A stretch of DNA of 64,000 nt from Plenodomus lindquistii (GCA_025504975.1 JANUWI010000012.1:1240001-1304000), one strand, 5' to 3'. Shown: positions 22,556 to 32,887, counted from the stretch's first letter. Made by a program: numbers and translations. Notes: generated from the letters alone by a model not told the origin.

Positions 22556-24361
22556 TGTCCCCGTTACCGTACGTCCGTCCCTTGTTGATTATCGAAAGAG
22601 AGTGTAAAGGTCATTTGAAAAGGAAGGAAAAGCGGCAGCCAATTCGGTTTTAACACACACGCATTGCCCTCCCCAATTGCAATCTAGCCCCAAGATACGG
22701 GCCAGCCAGCGAGGGAGAAATCGCTAAGAGGAGCGCCATCCATGGCACCGGGGCTTGGGGCTTGGGGGGCGACTTAAACAGTGGAGCCATGTTACGACAC
22801 AGTACATGCCAAGCCCAACGGGCATGCATCCGCCCATCTGGTTCGTCCACTCGTTGTCTACTAGAAGGAATAGGGCAACCCGGGGGCGCAAGCGTGGCGT
22901 AGCTCCAGATCGTGCGAGAACGAGCTTGTGAACGGGGGGTGCAAAGTTGCGAGGGAATCTCGTGAGAGAAGGGGTCTACCTTGTAGCAACTCCGTGTACT
23001 GTGACAATGTACACCTACATCAAAGACGGTCGCTCTGGTTCCCCCTTTTGTTGCGGGTGCGGGCGGATATCATGAGATTTGGCACCTGTTGTATCCACCG
23101 GGAATAACGGCCATCAACGCGTGTACTCACCCTATACTCCTATCTATCTACGTAACCAGTACCAACGTCGAAATCCCAAGCAAAGCATATCCCGCATATC
23201 TCCCGCTGCGCCCGTTGTCCCACCCAACTCAGCCCGATCCCAACCAAACTCACGCCCCTTCCACGCCTTTTCCAGAACTCACCTTGCCCAACTTTGTCTC
23301 TCCTGTCATACGCCGCTCGCGCCTGCAACCTCCACGAGTCATGCTAATCTGGAGAAGAAAGGCAGATCGCCGAACCAAGTCCCACTCCTTTTCTGATGTT
23401 ACATCGCGGATAAGCTTGGAACGTGCTAAGCTTCGCGCGTGGGAAGAATTATAGGAAGGTACTATAGGTACATTTGCGCTGGTGCAACGGATGGCGCAAT
23501 TCCACAGTGCAAACGTACTCGCTCATCCTGCAGCGCTATTTACGCTGGAAGTCTACATAGCAATCTGTAGAATCCGATACTCATCCTGATGGAGCAATCC
23601 TCACGTGACATCCACCCAAGCGCCCGCATCCACTAAGGATCCACCACCCCTAATCAATCCAATCTATCCACTCACCACACATTATCAGTCACATGCACAG
23701 CCATTCCACCCGAATCCACCATCTCGGTTCTCTCTTCACAATCCTCCCGCGCACCAAGCGCACCTCGACACGAATTCCCACTTGCGCATCTGCACATGCA
23801 ACATGCACAGGCCCTGATCCAGATTCTTTCTTCAGCCCCCCTCCATCCTCCAATTTTCCTGCATCAAAGTTTTAGCGCCACCTGCATCCCCAAACGTCCC
23901 GACTCCCGTGTCTGCCCTGTGTGTGTAAACTTACCGAGCTTTGTTGAGCTGTGCGTATGCGTTGTGTGGAGTGGAGTGCAGTGGAGATGAGTGGAGATGC
24001 CGACAATGGGGTTCCCTTGCGGGAAGCTGGGGTACAGAATGTTGGGGACGTGGGGTGACGTGGAGTGGAGAGGGGCTCGCTACACTTGCTATCTACATGT
24101 TACGCTTGTCTTGGAACAGCTGCAGATGTGACGACGCTTTTTGCCAAGGATATCTTAATGTGAGTTGAGTTGGACGTCGACAGCTGAAGCTACAGGTTGA
24201 CGGTATGGGGGGAGCGACCTTACATTTCAGATAATGCGATGGAGTTGCGCACCCGACGATCTCCCGCACATCGGAGGGACATAGCCTGACGAATCAAACG
24301 CATACATTGACGTCGATGCGAGTGTGGGTTCGAGCTTGACAGCTGAGGCTGAGGCTGAGGA
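22556..24361. other. Intergenic, CT/CA-rich
   Basis: About 1.8 kb without a convincing gene. Several frames (for example 23079-23396 and 23089-23454, +) reflect C/A-rich low-complexity sequence rather than protein. A stretch near 24258-24276 (GACGATCTCCCGCRCATC) recurs at 24431-24448 inside the 3' end of the neighbouring SprT-like gene. Confidence 0.45.
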
Positions 24362-25315
24362 TTAAGGGCTCGTGTCGCTTTCTCCGAGCGATCCTCTCAA
24401 CCAAACAAGTCGACTTGGACTGCGGCAGCTGACGATCTCCCGCGCATCAGATATGCGCCTAACCTCGTTCCAATGAATCAAAAACGACGCTGAAAAGCTC
24501 GGTGGTATATCAGCTATCCCCAGCAAGCGTCCCGCAGCCTCAAACACAGCACCGCACATGACCTGAAACGCCCTGCCATGTCCTCCCGCGTTCAAGACAT
24601 TCACATCAAAAGATTCGCAGTCCTGGCAGGCGTACTGGTCGAGTAAGGCGTGCACACACTCATGCAGTAAGATGTCCCAGCGCAGACCTCGCACATCGCC
24701 GCATCTCCAATCTGCATGGACAGCTGTAGGACTCATGTTTATGCATCTAGTCACTGGAGAATAGAAGCCCAATGCCGACGGGTCCTTCATCTCCTGCCAC
24801 CGGAAGCGCACGTCCAATGCCCCGAAGAAGAAGATTTGGTTGAACAAGTCCAGTAGCGACCCCATCGTGACTTTGTTCACATGATCTTTGCCCGGGACCT
24901 TGTCCAACGCATCCCACAACTCCGGTTCTTGGTGGAAGAGATCGCGGAACACGGAGACGGACCACATTTGTTCCTCGCTCATATCCTTCTCTTTCCGCGT
25001 GAAGAACTGTACTGCAGCATCGACAAGGTGCATGGCTTCGTATCTCGAGCCAACCAAAGGTCGCATCTCACCGGATTCGGGAACCTGTATGCGGCGGTGA
25101 CTATGCGCTCGTGTACACTTGTAGTCACCCCAACAGCTGGGACAGCTGCATGGTGCATTGCGCGTGCGTATCGAGTCATAGAAATCCTCTTGGGAGGTGG
25201 GTTCTGCGCCGGGGAACTCGGGGACAAAGCGTTCGTCTTTGGGCGTGTCACCAACGCGACGGAGACCGTGATTTAGGAGGCCTAGAGAAGGAGGTGAACG
25301 GGCTCGGTAAGCCAT
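24362..25315 (-). CDS. SprT-like zinc metalloprotease-domain protein
   Basis: Single-exon 317-residue protein with a SprT-like fold (PF10263). HECVH at residues 218-222 is the HExxH zinc site and GHGRAF (His 246) supplies the probable third ligand, so the active site appears complete. Residues about 54-68 contain a Cys cluster (PCSCPSCWGDYKC) that may bind another metal. Family members include DNA-protein crosslink proteases (Spartan/Wss1 type), but fungal SprT-like proteins without PIP or UBZ motifs, such as this one, are uncharacterised. Start ATG 25315 is the first of the open frame. The paralogue at 1571-2625 is broken yet has a longer C-terminus, so the tail here (after NEVRR) may be a shortened or replaced end. 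Confidence 0.8.
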   Translation of the reverse strand: MAYRARSPPSLGLLNHGLRRVGDTPKDERFVPEFPGAEPTSQEDFYDSIRTRNAPCSCPSCWGDYKCTRAHSHRRIQVPESGEMRPLVGSRYEAMHLVDAAVQFFTRKEKDMSEEQMWSVSVFRDLFHQEPELWDALDKVPGKDHVNKVTMGSLLDLFNQIFFFGALDVRFRWQEMKDPSALGFYSPVTRCINMSPTAVHADWRCGDVRGLRWDILLHECVHALLDQYACQDCESFDVNVLNAGGHGRAFQVMCGAVFEAAGRLLGIADIPPSFSASFLIHWNEVRRISDAREIVSCRSPSRLVWLRGSLGESDTSP

Positions 25316-25789
25316 GGCGTGACGTCTGGCAATGGTGCTTGAGGTCCACGTTGACGGGGTGGTTGATCGGGAGATTGGGGAAGCATTATGAGAGATTTAT
25401 GTGCACCAGGGCGCCCGTTTTGTAGGCGCGTAGGCGGGAGTGAAAGCTACTCGGAAGCACGTGCGGTCTGCTCACAGCGTTTGCTTTTAGATCCACCTCT
25501 CGGCTCTTCGTCACGTGGTTGGTATTGTGCTCAGACAAGTTGGATAGCGGGCCAATACAATGCGCATCTTGTCTTGTTCACTCCCTTCTCTACCTGTCCA
25601 GTTCACCTTCTATGCTAATGGGGCAGCTGTAACATGGTGAACGCTAATTATGGCATCAACCAATGGCACTGATGCGGCCAAGCGAAATGGCGAATTCGAT
25701 CCATGCGATCGGTTGGGACATCTCGGTCGTAGCTCGATGACGTGTGTAGACAACTTGAGCTTGCTGCCAGATGAAAGTCTGGGTATCAT
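25316..25789. other. Intergenic upstream of the SprT-like gene
   Basis: Presumed promoter of the minus-strand SprT-like gene plus spacer. No coding frame with recognisable content. Confidence 0.45.
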
Positions 25790-26137
25790 AATCAGCACGT
25801 TATCGTGAAGATTTATACCTTTACCGATCATGCAGCGTCATCGAGATAGACGGAGACAAAGTCGTAGTCTTCAGTCTGAGACCATATCCTATACTTGAGT
25901 ATATGACGCCACGCAGAATGTTGTTCTTTTTCGTGACGATGACGCTACACTTGTTGTTCGTGAAAAATACTGCGATGCAATGCAGTACCTTGATCGCGAA
26001 GACTGCGCTCGCTACATACGGACTAATGCTATCTGCTTCAACAGAGAGGATCTCGACGACAGAAGCTCCCAAATCCGGCTGGTGGTAGAAATCTATAATC
26101 GGCTTCTAGGGTCATACTTTTTTTTTTTTTGCTACTG
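25790..26137 (+). pseudogene. HET-domain (heterokaryon incompatibility) fragment, frameshifted
   Basis: Two abutting frames give continuous similarity to the start of a HET domain (PF06985). The first (about 25790-25900) reads toward VIEIDGDKVVVFSLRPYP and ILEY. A two-base TA expansion at 25899-25904 (TATATGAC) then shifts the frame. The next frame (25902 on) carries YLDREDCARYIRTNAICFN followed by REDLDDRSSQIRLVVEIYNR, which matches the family pattern of a W-x-DAICINQ core followed by ERxxQVxxMxxIY. It ends at a 13-T run. There is no start codon with a plausible leader and no C-terminal part, so this is a relic. HET proteins trigger cell death on non-self fusion in fungi. Confidence 0.55.
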
Positions 26138-26668
26138 AATTGCTCTGCGATCTTCTCTACTCCATGACTTCTGGCCTCTTTTGTAATTCATGAGGTCTAC
26201 TCTTGCGACGCTTGGGGCAAGACACTAGGCACTCGAGCAGGGATTGGGGTTGCAAGCAGCCGATCACTGTACTTGAAAATCTTTCGGGGGTCTTTAGTGC
26301 GATAACCGAGTGCAATGATTGTGGTAGTGAAGGATGGTAGTTCTAGTGGAGTAAGCATCTGACAAACTTAGCGCCATTGGACTCGCTTGCTGGCCAATGC
26401 TTTGCTTTCATCCTTGCAACCTCGGAATGACGCAACCGCAATCGGAGCTTGACCAGGTCTAGCAACTATTTGGACCCCATCACGTACACAGTAGACAAGA
26501 TACCCGAGTTCCGATGAAGAGGTTAGAGGCTGTAGATCTATACCTGACTCAACACCGCGACTATGGCAATTTTCGTAGTCAGGCCGCACCAGTGCCGAAC
26601 ATAAAAGCGTCAGTCCAGATCAAACAAAATTCTATTTCATCTCTTTGGATGACGGCCTACCAGCCAGT
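26138..26668. promoter_or_regulatory. Intergenic, probable promoter of the DUF1593 gene
   Basis: About 530 bp. No supported gene. A short minus-strand frame at 26368-26589 has no features. Confidence 0.4.
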
Positions 26669-28198
26669 ATGAGGCTGAATACACTTCTCCTTGGGAGCAT
26701 CTGCACCCTATTCCATTCACAATTCGCCTCATCCGTACCACGCGATGCTCGCTCCACTCAACATGTCCCCGAAGTCAAGAACCGCATATTCGTCCTAACA
26801 GACATTGGTAACGAACCCGACGACTCAATGTCTCTCGTCCGACTACTCGTACATTCCGATCTCTACCAAATCGAAGGTTTAGTGGCAATAACTTCATTCT
26901 GGCTCCCTAATGTCACGCTTCCCCATATTATTCATGACACCGTAGACGCATACGGCGCCATCCGGTCAAACCTACAATCCCACAGCAAAAACTCTTTCCC
27001 AACCCTTGACTACTTGAAAAGTAAGATCGGTAGTGGACCATCTGTATACGGCATGCAAGCCTTACATCAACTCGATCAAGGGGCAAACATCACAGCCGGC
27101 ATCCAAATGCTCATCAACGCTGTCGACGCCTCCCCGTTACCACTATACGTGCAGCTCTGGGGCGGAGCCAACACCCTGGCCTCCGCACTCTGGACCGTGA
27201 ATCGCACTCGCTCAGCCTCAGAAGTAAGGACTTTTATCTCCAAAATCCGTGCCTACGCCATCTCGGACCAAGACGATACTGGCCCTTGGATCCGTCGCAA
27301 CTTCCCTACAATGCGATACATTGCTTCACGCCATGGTTTTAACCAATACCCAGTTGCAGCGTGGATTGGTATAAGCTCTACAACTGTGGATCCAGGAGGC
27401 CCAGATAATGAAATCGTGTCGCAGGCGTGGCTGAAGGAGAACATCCAGGTTGGCGAGTTGGGTAGAAAGTACCCAGACGTTGCGTTTTTGATGGAAGGTG
27501 ATTCGCCTAGCTTGCTTTATCATATACCCAACGGACTGGGAAATCCAGAATACCCCGAGTGGGGGAGCTGGGGCGGGAGGTACACAAGCAATCCACTCGA
27601 TGGCGATGCCGCGGAGCAGTACGGCGATGCTGTGGATATAGTTCAAGGTGTCAACGGCAAGATGTTCCGTACGAACCACGCTTCGGTCTGGAGGTGGCGC
27701 GAAGCGTTTCAGCACGAGTTCGCTGCTAGAATGCAGTGGACGCTTAATCCTTGGAGTCCTGGTTCTAACACCACGCATCCGCCCGTTGTGTTGCTGAATG
27801 GAACGTCTGGCCCAGATGTGTTGCATCTCGACGTCAGCGTTGGGGAGACGTTGACACTGGATGCTTCGGATTCCTACTCGTCCGATGCTGGTGCTCGTCT
27901 GAATTTCACTTGGTTTCAATATTCCGGTCCGTCTTCGTATCAATCTTCTCCCAGCGATGTTCCCACGGTCAACTTGACAGACGCTTCTGGGCCACATGGG
28001 AGCGTTGTGCGCTTCACAGTGCCCTATGGGATGTACGAGACGTGCGTCGCCGACAAGGACGTGACTGAATTTGGCCAGTGGGGGGAGAAGCAGAAATGCC
28101 CCGTTCTACACGTCGTGGTTGCTGTAAAGGATGCAAGCGCGGCACACCCAATTACTAGATACAGACGAGTGCTCTTGCATGTACAGCCCTATAGTTAA
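26669..28198 (+). CDS. Secreted DUF1593 / Sde182-like nucleoside-hydrolase-fold protein
   Basis: Intronless gene of 509 residues. The first true ATG is 26669; the open frame extends eight codons further upstream without a normal ATG. MRLNTLLLGSICTLFHSQFA is a signal peptide. The N-terminal domain (about 40-330) has NRIFVLTDIGNEPDDSMSLV, an Asp-rich motif like the Ca2+/ribose site of nucleoside hydrolases, followed by YVQLWGGANTLASAL, DPGGPDN and EGDSPSLLYHIPNGL, as in DUF1593 (PF07632). The C-terminal about 150 residues form the beta-sandwich that accompanies it in the Sde182 cellulose-binding-like proteins (LDVSVGETLTLDASDSYSSD, then FTWFQY). Several N-glycosylation sites. The bacterial relatives are linked to polysaccharide use; the fungal substrate is not established. 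Confidence 0.88.
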   Translation: MRLNTLLLGSICTLFHSQFASSVPRDARSTQHVPEVKNRIFVLTDIGNEPDDSMSLVRLLVHSDLYQIEGLVAITSFWLPNVTLPHIIHDTVDAYGAIRSNLQSHSKNSFPTLDYLKSKIGSGPSVYGMQALHQLDQGANITAGIQMLINAVDASPLPLYVQLWGGANTLASALWTVNRTRSASEVRTFISKIRAYAISDQDDTGPWIRRNFPTMRYIASRHGFNQYPVAAWIGISSTTVDPGGPDNEIVSQAWLKENIQVGELGRKYPDVAFLMEGDSPSLLYHIPNGLGNPEYPEWGSWGGRYTSNPLDGDAAEQYGDAVDIVQGVNGKMFRTNHASVWRWREAFQHEFAARMQWTLNPWSPGSNTTHPPVVLLNGTSGPDVLHLDVSVGETLTLDASDSYSSDAGARLNFTWFQYSGPSSYQSSPSDVPTVNLTDASGPHGSVVRFTVPYGMYETCVADKDVTEFGQWGEKQKCPVLHVVVAVKDASAAHPITRYRRVLLHVQPYS

Positions 28199-29146
28199 GA
28201 AGCAAAACATCACCAGAAAGGTTTGGCTCATAGACTTCCGTCATACTCACATGATGGGCATTGTCACGCTTCCGATATAGACGTTGTCATCACTTGGTAG
28301 CCAGAGTGCTCTGTGACTTCCAGTTGTGATGCATGTTCCTACGAACAGTACAATAGAAGTTTCATATTTCAAGCTAGCAATCCTGCAACCTCTTTCCTTT
28401 CGGGTTTTAGTGTGATATTATACCGAGCCGACATGAAGGCGAACTTCGCCGCGGCTCTTCCGGCAGCTGATCAGAACAAGAAAGATGCGGTCGACACATG
28501 AGGAAACCCTCAAGTCCCCTTGTATGAAGAGGCTAGTAATGGCTGGCGAACAGCTATTACCAGTTCCCTGATAAAGGTCTCCTCTTTGATTGGAATAAGC
28601 TGATAAGACCTTTGCCGCGACTGCGACATCATCTTCTCGATAGGGAATGCTTACAAGGATCAGTCCTGTCACAACATAGGCTGCCTTGTACCGCTCGGTA
28701 TATCACCGACTTTTTGCTCTCTATCACGGGCTCGAATGCAAACTCGTGGAATCAAACCATCCACTTCGTGGTACTGCTTCGGCTCAGAGTACAAGCTCAA
28801 TTCTCGCGACAAATCATTATTCGCTCCTTTCCAACGGGATGCAGACTATCTGCTGGATCGCAAGTTTTGCAAATTCACGATGTAGTAGCATTTGTGGGCT
28901 TTGGACATCGATTTGATTAGCTAAACCAGTCTCACGCTGATTGTAATCCATGACAACGTCCACCAGATTCAGCCTCTACCAAATGTTCTCATGTGAGATG
29001 ATCGCACAACTTTCCAACCAGTTCATCGTCCAGAAAGTTTGGGTGGAGGTTGTCATCTAACTTTAGATGAACATGCACGTTTCCTTCCTGAAAGATTCGT
29101 TTCTTAGCAGGCAGAGATACAAGAATATGGTATGGCAACTTACGAC
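28199..29146. other. Intergenic; holds a possible second exon of the small secreted gene
   Basis: No independent gene. On the minus strand, 29104-28993 is an open stretch of about 37 codons that can be joined in phase to the small secreted peptide gene at 29147-29284 through a GTAAGT..GCTAAG intron (29138-29105). See the finding on that gene. Confidence 0.4.
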
Positions 29147-29284
29147 TTAGCAGCCATAAGTGTTAGAGCAAGGGTTGCCGGGCGGTCGAACAGGCCCACG
29201 TTGGGCGTCGCGTGCGACATATTGCGAGTTTGGCACGGCCAGTGCTACGCTGAAGAGGGCGAAAGTTACAAGAGCGAACTTCAT
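29147..29284 (-). CDS. Small secreted peptide, 45 residues as read
   Basis: Too short for usual gene callers. ATG 29284 opens MKFALVTFALFSVALA, a textbook signal peptide ending ALA|VP. The mature part is about 29 residues, basic and Pro/Gly-rich, with two Cys near its end (PPGNPCSNTYGC), then TAA at 29149-29147. Right after the stop come GTC and a strong GTAAGT donor (29138), with a matching GCTAAG acceptor about 34 nt on and a further open frame in the same phase. The family may therefore be longer, with this copy stopped early. Short secreted Cys-containing proteins of this kind are candidate effectors in plant-associated fungi, but no function can be assigned. It is divergently placed from the prolyl hydroxylase-like gene. 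Confidence 0.5.
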   Translation of the reverse strand: MKFALVTFALFSVALAVPNSQYVARDAQRGPVRPPGNPCSNTYGC

Positions 29285-29691
29285 CTTGTTTCTTGAATGT
29301 GAGAAATTTGATCGAAGGCGTTGTTAAGAGTGGTACTGAATGTAGGGTCACTCTCGCACTTTATATACGTGGACGTTACTACGAGTCAGGAACAGACCTC
29401 TATGCTATGCGTCAGCACTACGTGATGTCTTGGAACCCTAGCGTTATTACTTCCACGTACACCGCGTATGGATGTTGCGGCATTTGGTCAATATGCGGCC
29501 CTTCTCATCTCACGCATTTCCCATCTAGGCATTGCGGAACGGGAATCACTTTGCGGCCCGATTTAGCTCGGCCATGTTGTAAGTATATCGCCCACATCGG
29601 TCGTCTGGACAAGCAGTGTAGGAACAAAACTCGAGATCACTTAAACTGCTTGCATAAGTCTTTAGCAAACGAATCATTACAATCAGTTGCT
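29285..29691. promoter_or_regulatory. Divergent promoter region
   Basis: About 400 bp between the start of the small secreted gene (-) and the hydroxylase-like gene (+). The + frame of the hydroxylase stays open through this region, but its translation shows no domain and the membrane-anchor start at 29692 is more plausible. A TATATA-like box lies near 29360-29366. Confidence 0.4.
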
Positions 29692-30513
29692 ATGCATTCT
29701 TCAACGTTATTTAATCCTCTTGGTCCTGCAGCGCTAGCATGCTGCTTTGTCTCTATACTGGCTGCATTCGTTTGGCCACAGCTCCGTCTATCTATACTTC
29801 AAGTGCAGAATGACCACGATTATTCGATACGAATACTATCATTCGATCCTTTGATGATCTACATCATAAATTTCGTGCCTGAAGATGAGAGAAAATATCT
29901 TCTTAAGGCGGGGTATGTTTCAACCCAGACGATGGCCTACATGTCGCTAATAACCAGCAGCGAAAACCTTTACAATAGATCAACAGTCGATATTGGAAAC
30001 ACTACGGCTGTGTCGAGTGAACGAACAAGCTCCACTGCTATTCTAAATAGCTCAGACCCGATAGTAGAGCGGATCACGTCTCGCGCTTCCTCCTTCCAAG
30101 GGTACACGTCTTTGAAAGATCATGAGCCACTTCAGATGACACGATATTCCGTGGGCCAAGAATTCAAACCTCACTGGGACCATAGACAATATGAGCCAGT
30201 GCCTGAAAATGAGACGCAACGGATTACGACATTTTTCGCGATTCTGGATGCCACCTGCGAGACATGCGGAACAAGATTCCCGGATTTGAAAATTGACTGG
30301 TCGAAGGAGGATGCGAGGTGGTGTCAGTTCGTCGATTGTAGTGACCACGACGGCGTTACCATCCGACCTATTCCGGGGAACGCTCTCTTTTGGAAGAATC
30401 TCGATAATTTTGGGGCTGGTGACCCAAAGACCCTTCATGCTGGGCTTCCACCCATAGCAGGAGTTAAGACGGGGTTGAATATATGGACGCATACCCCACG
30501 GGTAGCTGAGTAG
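29692..30513 (+). CDS. Prolyl 4-hydroxylase-like 2-oxoglutarate/Fe(II) dioxygenase
   Basis: 273-residue type II membrane protein of the P4Hc family. Residues about 11-30 (GPAALACCFVSILAAFVW) form a signal anchor, so the catalytic part would face the ER/Golgi lumen or outside. The double-stranded beta-helix core carries the iron ligands His161 and Asp163 (FKPHWDHRQ) and His249 (TLHAGLPP), with Lys259 (GVKTGLNIW) for 2-oxoglutarate. This is the full H-x-D...H...K set. YINFVPEDERKYLL-type and MTRYSVGQEFKPHWD segments match the usual order. It has several N-x-(S/T) sites and a possible disulphide pair (CETC). ATG 29692 was chosen because it places the anchor at the N-terminus. The substrate protein is unknown; animal relatives hydroxylate collagen-like prolines. 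Confidence 0.87.
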   Translation: MHSSTLFNPLGPAALACCFVSILAAFVWPQLRLSILQVQNDHDYSIRILSFDPLMIYIINFVPEDERKYLLKAGYVSTQTMAYMSLITSSENLYNRSTVDIGNTTAVSSERTSSTAILNSSDPIVERITSRASSFQGYTSLKDHEPLQMTRYSVGQEFKPHWDHRQYEPVPENETQRITTFFAILDATCETCGTRFPDLKIDWSKEDARWCQFVDCSDHDGVTIRPIPGNALFWKNLDNFGAGDPKTLHAGLPPIAGVKTGLNIWTHTPRVAE

Positions 30514-31474
30514 CGCTTCCTGTAGAGAGCTATCTACGCATCAGGACCTTACACATTTCTTTGTTGCCATGTACGTAGTTTACTTTGTGATTACAAACTG
30601 CGCGTCATCCAGATTACCTACACGTTTACAATTGAAGATTTGGAAAAACACCATTACTAACTTTAGTTCCGCGCCCTGAAAATCTTCAGTACCATATGGA
30701 CCATTGCTCGACGGGCCAAGTCGGCCTTTCAACGGCTGCAATCAACACGGGGCTCGGAAGCATACACAGCAATTGGAGACCGCACAGGCACACATAGTGT
30801 CTGATTTTGAGTCGAATCTTCTAGTCGGATGAAACGTGTGCGATTTTAGACAAAAGGGGATGAACAGGGCCGAAGAGAGTAAGCGCTAGTGGACAGGTAT
30901 CGTGACTTGAGCACGTGAATATCGGCCACTTTCTCGCTTCTGAGGTTCTAGAGCAGATTCAGTTGAAGTACAGTAATGTCTAGCTGCAAACTACTTGTGC
31001 TATAGACGAGTGCAACAGCCATGCGCGAAAGCAGATCCAGGTGGCGTCATTCCTCGACTCGCCTCTGGTTCCAACAAGTGGTAGCTAACTGTGCAACCAA
31101 CTCAGATCGTCCGTCTTGAAGTCACCGGCGCAGCCTCGATATGTGATGTACGACTCCTTCCTCGGAGACCTATCATGGGTTATTGGTGTGGACGCGACGA
31201 CCATCATGAACCGTTAGCTTGAGATCTCCTGCGTGTTCAATGCGCTTGCGTCGTTCTGCTCGAACGACATAAGCAAGCCGTGGAACTCACGTTGCACCCT
31301 GTACCAGGGCAAGTGCAACGATTTGGGCTGATGGTGGTCAAAACACGAAGCGGCTAGGGTGAATGGGCTTGCGAGACCATGAAATGTAAGGCTCTCATCA
31401 TAACTTTCGCGGATCGTTAACGTGCTAAAACGCTCCAGGCGACTGGTAAGGCACACAAGTTTATCAAGCTATGG
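30514..31474. other. Intergenic
   Basis: Nearly 1 kb with no supported gene. The minus-strand frame at 31214-31456 is in the same reading frame as the zinc-cluster-like fragment next to it and may be its decayed continuation. Confidence 0.4.
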
Positions 31475-31726
31475 CTAGAACAGCAGACATCGCTTGCATG
31501 CAAAGTTTTCGCCCAAGCAGCGAACCTTTCTCCGACAACATGCGATGCATGCCTGCCCAAGCTGTTCCCTAGTCTCTTTCGTCTCTTGCCCCATCTCGCT
31601 GTAGCATCGTATCGAAGTGCACAGATTCGTCTCTTGTGTCAATGCCGAACGAAAGTGATTCTTGTACGTACTTCTGGGTTGTACCTTGTCGCACACACAG
31701 CGCTGAGCTATGACTCCTGGTAGCAT
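31475..31726 (-). pseudogene. Zn2Cys6 zinc-cluster-like fragment
   Basis: Within an 83-codon frame, ACIACCRRKVRCLGENFACKRC matches the fungal zinc-cluster spacing C-x2-C-x6-C-x6-C-x2-C, the DNA-binding domain of GAL4-type regulators. A TAG and a second TAG follow almost at once, before the sixth Cys. No dimerisation helix or fungal transcription-factor domain follows. I read it as a relic; a spliced small gene is possible but no good donor was seen. Confidence 0.35.
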
Positions 31727-31885
31727 TGCCCAATACTTGCGTTCTAGCCTAGCTAGGAATGCGCATCGAGGTAGGTAGCGCTATGACAAGTCCATCTGAA
31801 CAAACATAGGTTAGATACGAAAGAGAATGAGCTTCTCTCACATCTCAAGGATATGAGTCTATGAATGTGATAGGTCCTGAAGACA

Positions 31886-32086
31886 TTGGTGTGTTTGAAG
31901 TTGCCCGGATACGAGGCTGAATCGAAACGAGGAACGTCACCGGTGTGCGTAGCTGGACGGGCCTGTAGGTTTGACGGCAGGAAAGTTGATCCAACGGCTC
32001 TACGAAAGACCAGCCAGCATGTCAGCTCTTCGCAGAAATGCCTAGCCGAGCGGGCGCGTTACAACGGGCTCGAGAAGAGGTACTAG
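31886..32086 (+). pseudogene. Second zinc-cluster-regulator relic (linker region)
   Basis: The frame contains SPVCVAGRACRFDGRKVDP followed by TALRK, which resembles the end of a Zn2Cys6 domain (P-x-C ... GR-x-C-x-x-DGRK-x-DP-x-ALRK) and the linker before the coiled coil of some fungal regulators. The first half of the cluster is not present in frame and the expected second C-x2-C is shortened, so it is at best a decayed fragment. Weak evidence. Confidence 0.3.
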
Positions 32087-32887
32087 GCGCACGGCCAGCT
32101 GGCAAGAGCGGCGCGCGTGCGAGCAGCAGCGCGATGCAGTTTGGATGCACCCTTACGTGGTGAGTTAGAGGCGCAGTAGGCGGCAGAAGTCACAATGTGG
32201 ACCCGAGGCACTTCGTAACCCTTGGAATCTATACGCCCCGCACAATTGCAGCATGACCCGAGCCTACATTACATCTGAGGTCAGGCCTGTTGCTGCCTAG
32301 GAACATCAAACTCTTTCCTTACTAGCCGGACGCGTGATCACGATGCAAATGAATTACGAGGTACAGCGCTATGTTGTGGGCAGCACGTCCAAACACAGGG
32401 AGACTTGGGCCAATAACGGAGAAGAAAAATGTTACCTGAATCAGGAGGGATACGCTGCGGGGATAACTCACAAATTCCCTTTCTAAGCTTAGCACAAGGT
32501 AACGCATTTAATTACTTCTCCGAGGGGATACGCGTCCCTGTAGTATTATATTAGTTTAGCAAGGTAATTTATCTGGACAGTTGTAGAGGTGCACTATAGC
32601 AATGTGTAGGGTCCAAGGAAGTTAGCACAGTTGAAACTTATTAGCTATTATAATCCGCTAACAGAGCCAGGACCTAAACGGCCTGAGGAACAAGCATTCT
32701 TGCTGATATTTCTTACTTCCCTCTTAGAGTTTGAAGAAAACCCCTCGGAATTTGTCACTATGTAGAGAATATTTCTCATTCTCGTTTCAGGTTGTAGAAA
32801 CAAGAAGCTACCAGAAGCTACAATTTGTGAACAGCAAAGCACCCAATTTATACCCTTGAGTCACCATCTACATTGGACCGTCCTCAC
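32087..32887. other. Intergenic, 3' flank of the RBR gene
   Basis: About 800 bp that becomes more AT-rich to the right. No supported gene. Confidence 0.4.

Noticed and set aside
23079..23875. Several plus-strand Pro/Ser/His-rich frames
   Set aside because: They follow from C/A-rich low-complexity sequence; no conserved block or start signal.
29293..29691. Upstream in-frame extension of the prolyl hydroxylase-like protein
   Set aside because: The extra 133 codons have no domain, and would put the signal anchor in mid-protein.
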